Of a DNA stretch of 10,513 nucleotides, positions 8,401 through 10,513 are shown piece after piece. The notes beneath the pieces were generated by a model that made no database searches, had not been told where the DNA came from, and saw only the letters and a list, made by a program, of their open reading frames with translations. The stretch spans positions 1 to 10,513 of the forward strand of contig CAYZGR010000083.1 of NCBI GenBank assembly GCA_964478125.1, written 5' to 3'. The translations under genes were made by a program, and so were the position numbers. Position 1 is the first letter of the stretch, and the number at the start of each line of letters is the position of its first letter. The stretch is from FW021-bin31 sp964478125 (lineage in GTDB: Bacteria; Bacteroidota; Bacteroidia; Chitinophagales; Chitinophagaceae).

Positions 8401-8983
8401 TAACGCCCGCTAATGGCTCTCCTGTAGTAGAATCCACTACCGTTCCCGTGATTTCGTGTAATGGTATAACGGAGGGAACTCCGGGCTCTCTTTTGAATAG
8501 AGCGGCCGGCTTACGTTTGATATAAACTACATTCCCATGCAAGGTATAAGAAAGCGGAAGCCCCTTTAAAGAAGTCTTTATGGCCTCTTCCAGACTGGCA
8601 TTTCGAAGTAATACACTGACGGGAGGCAGGCCCTTAAGTGTCTGGTCTCCCCATAATACAGAACAACTGGTTTGTTCTCTAATCTGCCTTAATACCTTTT
8701 CAAGCGGTACATCCTTTTCTGAAAGGGTTACCTTTTGGGAATAACTTTTTGCGTTAATAGTCAACGTAAAAACAAGAATGAATAAAGTAATCAAGCGCAT
8801 AATCATCCATATTTTACGCCCAATACGCCATCTGTCAGTATAAGACGCTTGGTAAGAAGAAGTATTTATCATAGTTTTGACTTGCTCCGGTATCCCCGGA
8901 GCAGGATTTGGGTTCTGAAAATATTCACTTAAGCAATGATTCATTTTTTGATAACTCAAGTCGCTTACCGGGTTCTGAGTCAC
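5477..8983 (-). CDS. susC-like: SusC-like TonB-dependent transporter with STN signalling domain
   Basis: The product (1168 residues from the first ATG) is the outer-membrane TonB-dependent barrel that imports the ligand delivered by SusD. Domains in order: a hydrophobic signal segment at about 58-80 ending AKSYSQ; an STN (secretin/TonB N-terminal) domain at about 86-156 (VPLEKVLRQIREQT), as used by FecA-type signalling receptors; a carboxypeptidase-regulatory-like domain at about 177-250 (ITGTVVDSTTGEPLAGVTI); the LNQLVVIGYGT segment and plug (about 255-378, including IRGIGTLNSTSPLVLING and AIYGSRAANGVVLVTTKSG); and the beta barrel to the terminal NVGINIKF. A DINDDGIID acidic loop lies near 987-995, a common SusC feature. 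The STN domain pairs with the FecR encoded upstream. The start is uncertain: residues 1-37 precede a plausible second start, M38 at 8872 (see the hairpin entry), and M60 or M62 would give a conventional signal peptide. Confidence 0.96.
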   Translation of the reverse strand: MTQNPVSDLSYQKMNHCLSEYFQNPNPAPGIPEQVKTMINTSSYQASYTDRWRIGRKIWMIMRLITLFILVFTLTINAKSYSQKVTLSEKDVPLEKVLRQIREQTSCSVLWGDQTLKGLPPVSVLLRNASLEEAIKTSLKGLPLSYTLHGNVVYIKRKPAALFKREPGVPSVIPLHEITGTVVDSTTGEPLAGVTIKVKGENRGTVTDAGGKFSLEVPEGAILEASSVGYRSKRITVDGRNNFTISLSVAATGLNQLVVIGYGTEKEKNLTSSVTVIRASSIENQTLTNSAQALQGAKGLYVQQTSGAPGSEGIKLHIRGIGTLNSTSPLVLINGLEGSLGDLNPDDIESITILKDAASTAIYGSRAANGVVLVTTKSGHKGKIQVEYHYNFGLQEATTLPDEVTNSVVYMEARNTAARNEGLPEPYSASQIETFKNNPDPYMNPNSDWIGYMFRKAPIQNHSLSVSGGSDKIDYRVSLGYLDQKGIMIGTNSAKKYLFRTNVNFDITNRLKAGADVSYTYRKNEESSNTTTTTVNYSFKALPIQPITLEDGRYAVSWVKTPHAVSPINAAAIATDEGYIKNKDYDTRINFYASYLLHPDLELKVQFGADKKHGLSDRFIPITFLYNPMEPDVPLIEKYSPAERSSIFSGGDNLNTTFISTLKWDKSIKNNNIKLLGGFSSLTFEDRNYNATTRDFLGNGLTLLSGGTTPYAAGEEIDDSRLLSFFGRIHYDFAEKYFFQFNMRYDGSSKFAEGHRWGFFPSFSAGWRLSQEPFLKDIAVISNLKLRASWGRVGNNAISDFEYLSKVNTGGIYSFNNNIVPTAAINTFSDPGITWETTTKRNLGLDAGLWADKLAFHFDLFDDKTTDILTRVTIPEQVGNLGGPLSNFYAMSNKGIELGLDFSQELGSYGIKIGTQFTHISNKVDFLDGDMQISTNEYGDIQVIKEGYPVNSFFLYKAIGIFQDKAEIEHHADQGPNTAPGDVIYADINDDGIIDSKDRIITGRSSIPKNIYSFNIGLTYKSIHIDAFFQGVQGINAYPVQNISLPLFNGAGITKYHLKNSWSEDNRNAKFPRLMLPKHGSRANFKNSTLWLQDASYFRLKNLRIGYTLPKQLIKNVFKSLDVYVSGQNLFTITDFPKYGDPENVTGLGSLYTYPMLKSYNVGINIKF
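8883..8903 (-). promoter_or_regulatory. GC-rich hairpin just upstream of the alternative susC start
   Basis: A perfect 8-base-pair inverted repeat has arms TGCTCCGG and CCGGAGCA and a 5-base loop. It ends 10 bases before the in-frame ATG at 8872-8870 (codon 38 of the longest susC reading). If translation starts at that ATG, the hairpin lies in the leader and could affect ribosome access. If translation starts at 8983, the same bases encode PAPGIPEQ and the symmetry would be incidental. The symmetry is seen; the role is inference. Confidence 0.4.
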
Positions 8984-9066
8984 GATCAGGATCCGGTTTT
9001 CTTTTTGAGCGGTACAATTGATTTTCTTATAAGTCAGGTCTCTATTTTCATATCGCTTTTATTTTA
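8984..9066. other. fecR-susC intergenic gap, possible susC promoter location
   Basis: This 83-base AT-rich gap separates the FecR stop codon from the longest susC reading; it becomes 194 bases if susC starts at 8872. I find no match to the Bacteroidota housekeeping promoter (TTTG with TAnnTTTG) on the minus strand. A promoter recognised by an ECF sigma factor would be expected somewhere here if susC responds to FecR, but ECF promoters of this group have no consensus I can recognise by eye. Confidence 0.3.
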
Positions 9067-10215
9067 TTATTCATTAGATAAAACAACAATTTTCTTCTTC
9101 TCCAATACCGTATGAATACCCGCCGCCTCCAATACCGCTAACACATCTGATAATTTTGCATTCCGATTGATCATTCCTGTAAATTTCTTTTCCGGAATCC
9201 GGCCATCATATACTATATCCACATTATACCAACGGGAAAGCTGGTTCATAAATTCTTGTACGGTGCAATCCCTCAAAGACAAAAGTCCCCGCGTCCATGC
9301 GGCCACATCTGTTGCATTCACTTCATCTACTTGTATGTTTTCACCCGCATCAGCCACAGTAGCCTGCTGTCCCGGTTCAATAACAACGGCTTTCCCATTT
9401 CCCTGTACCGACACGCTTACCGAACCTTCCAACAAGGTCGTTTTTACGGCAGGCTCATTCTCATATGCCATCACATTAAAACGGGTCCCTAATACCCTGA
9501 TATCTGAATGGCGGGTTTGAACGATGAAAGGATGCTTGGCATCCGCCGCCACCTCCAAATAAACTTCTCCGGTAATTTTAATTTTACGTTCTTTGCCTGT
9601 AAATGCCGTGGGATAATGAATAGAGGAAGCTGCATTCAACCATACTTTACTTCCATCCGGGAGTATCAACCGGTATTGCCCGCCTTTAGGTACGGATAAT
9701 GTATTGTATTGTATGCCAGCCTGTGCCGAGTTCCCCGTTCCGGCAGAACTGTAGGTAAGTAAGCCGCTATCTGCCTTTGCTATCCTGCTGTTTCCCTGGC
9801 TGGCCAGTTGTCCGATCTGTGCACTGTCTAACATAATCGTCTGTCCGTTGGCCAGGGTTAGCATGGCTTTATTACCTCCCGGCGCTACCTCCTTTTGCAA
9901 GGGTGCATTCTGAGCCGATGGCTCTGCCGGAGGGCTGTCTATAAGGACAAATGCCCCGATACCCAACGCCAGGATAATACAAGCGGCCGCCGCTATTTTA
10001 AGCCCGCTCTTTAACCGGGCTATTTTAGCGGTACGGTGTATCCTTCCCTTTATAGCATCCAACATTTCTGCCGTCATTTCTTCCTTATAAGGAACCGGCC
10101 GGTCTTTTTTCTGAAATGAACGACACCAGGAATTGTAGGCTATGATATCTTCATCCGAGGCTTTTCCGGAAGCGATCCGATTCATTAACTGAAGTATGTC
10201 CTTCTTATCTTCCAT
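9067..10215 (-). CDS. fecR-like: FecR-family anti-sigma factor
   Basis: The 382-residue product is a single-pass inner-membrane anti-sigma factor. It would hold an ECF sigma factor on the cytoplasmic side and receive a signal in the periplasm from the STN domain of the transporter encoded next. The cytoplasmic N-terminal part (1-70) has the short helical sigma-binding look (LQLMNRIASGKASDEDI). One transmembrane segment lies at about 72-92. The FecR domain lies at about 170-275, with LSVPKGGQYRLILPDGSKVWLNAASSI in 173-199, ITGEVYLEVA (214-223) and the signature VLGTRFNV (241-248). A DUF4974-like C-terminal region follows (about 310-380, LRDCTVQEFMNQLSRWYNVDIVY within 314-336). Length and domain order are normal for Bacteroidota FecR proteins. 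The ATG at 10215 has no Shine-Dalgarno, which is normal in this phylum. What is unusual is that no sigma gene directly abuts it upstream. Confidence 0.95.
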   Translation of the reverse strand: MEDKKDILQLMNRIASGKASDEDIIAYNSWCRSFQKKDRPVPYKEEMTAEMLDAIKGRIHRTAKIARLKSGLKIAAAACIILALGIGAFVLIDSPPAEPSAQNAPLQKEVAPGGNKAMLTLANGQTIMLDSAQIGQLASQGNSRIAKADSGLLTYSSAGTGNSAQAGIQYNTLSVPKGGQYRLILPDGSKVWLNAASSIHYPTAFTGKERKIKITGEVYLEVAADAKHPFIVQTRHSDIRVLGTRFNVMAYENEPAVKTTLLEGSVSVSVQGNGKAVVIEPGQQATVADAGENIQVDEVNATDVAAWTRGLLSLRDCTVQEFMNQLSRWYNVDIVYDGRIPEKKFTGMINRNAKLSDVLAVLEAAGIHTVLEKKKIVVLSNE

Positions 10216-10450
10216 AATGCGATACCGGGTAAAATAATCCCGCTTATGTTAATAAGGGACATGAAAAAGGGATACCCCCCAAAAAAGGAGGAAAATATTT
10301 CTTTGAATCCGGAAAATAATATTTAGGGGATGTAGTTAAAAGTCGGTAATCCGTATCCGGTGGTCCATGGGAGGATCAAAGTTTTGAGTAAACTTCTGTT
10401 GACTCGACATGAACCCTGTAGGGCATGGGATATATCAAGATAAAACCCTC
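10216..10450. other. Non-coding leader region upstream of fecR
   Basis: No convincing gene is seen on either strand. The stretch contains short inverted repeats: CTTAT/ATAAG at 10243-10247 and 10252-10256, and CCCT/AGGG at 10414-10417 and 10420-10423. It also has a C-run and A-run at about 10274-10286. The best approach to a housekeeping -7 element on the minus strand is AAACTTTG at 10384-10377, one mismatch from TAnnTTTG, but no matching TTTG element sits 19-20 bases upstream, so I do not call a promoter. The fecR transcript presumably starts here or in the gene beyond. Confidence 0.35.
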
Positions 10451-10513
10451 TTATTTCAACACGATCCCGAAAATCATTAAAAAAAGCTTAACCAGCATGA
10501 TAAATGATTCAGG
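10451..10513 (-). CDS. Possible C-terminal end of an upstream gene (partial, uncertain)
   Basis: One minus-strand frame is open from the window edge to a TAA at 10453-10451 and reads PESFIMLVKLFLMIFGIVLK, a hydrophobic tail after an acidic start. The ECF sigma factor that normally precedes fecR would end in this position and orientation. A hydrophobic C-terminal tail is not disqualifying in this phylum, but 20 open codons easily arise by chance and no sigma-70 region 4 motif is included. I cannot identify it. Confidence 0.2.
   Translation of the reverse strand, partial: PESFIMLVKLFLMIFGIVLK

Noticed and set aside
9167..9520. A 117-codon plus-strand open frame
   Set aside because: It is antisense to the FecR domain, which is clearly coding on the other strand, and shows no recognisable domain or leader.
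10261..10326. Small plus-strand open frame of 21 codons starting ATGAAAAAGGG
   Set aside because: It has no supporting motif, and a frame this short is expected by chance in AT-rich non-coding DNA.
1..10513. tRNA or rRNA genes, CRISPR arrays, insertion sequences or phage genes
   Set aside because: I saw no regularly spaced repeats, no transposase or integrase motifs, and no tRNA-like cloverleaf in the gaps, which are all too short or AT-rich to hold them.

Overview
The window looks like a chromosomal segment from a Bacteroidota bacterium. Sphingobacteriia or Chitinophagia (the Pedobacter, Sphingobacterium or Chitinophaga kind) is the best guess. The evidence is an adjacent SusC/SusD pair, a SusC with an N-terminal STN domain, a FecR with a C-terminal DUF4974-like region, A-rich leaders without Shine-Dalgarno sequences, and moderate-to-low GC. 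The genus is an inference.

All six confident genes lie on the minus strand in one tight tandem with gaps of only 46-83 bases, so they read right to left as a probable operon or regulon. The order of transcription is: fecR-type anti-sigma factor (10215-9067); SusC-like TonB-dependent transporter with an STN signalling domain (8983-5477); SusD-like surface lipoprotein (5430-3874); lipoprotein phosphoesterase of the acid phosphatase AcpA/phospholipase C family (3810-2479); secreted calcineurin-like metallophosphoesterase (2408-1413); and secreted purple-acid-phosphatase-like metallophosphoesterase (1362-64). The right end (10216-10513) is mostly non-coding. At its extreme edge it may hold the last 20 codons of another minus-strand gene. 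The left end (1-63) holds two small inverted repeats and no recognisable gene.

The working model is a SusCD uptake system dedicated to phosphorylated organic compounds rather than ordinary polysaccharide. SusD and SusC would bind and import a phosphorylated ligand. Three exported phosphoesterases from at least two unrelated folds would remove phosphate from it, either at the surface or in the periplasm. Substrate occupancy of SusC would be reported through its STN domain to FecR, which would release an ECF sigma factor. No glycoside hydrolase, polysaccharide lyase or sulfatase is present in the window, and the expected ECF sigma gene is not visible in the 298 bases upstream of fecR. The substrate cannot be read from the sequence. 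Candidates are phospholipid head groups, nucleotides, inositol phosphates, and phosphorylated glycans or teichoic-type polymers.
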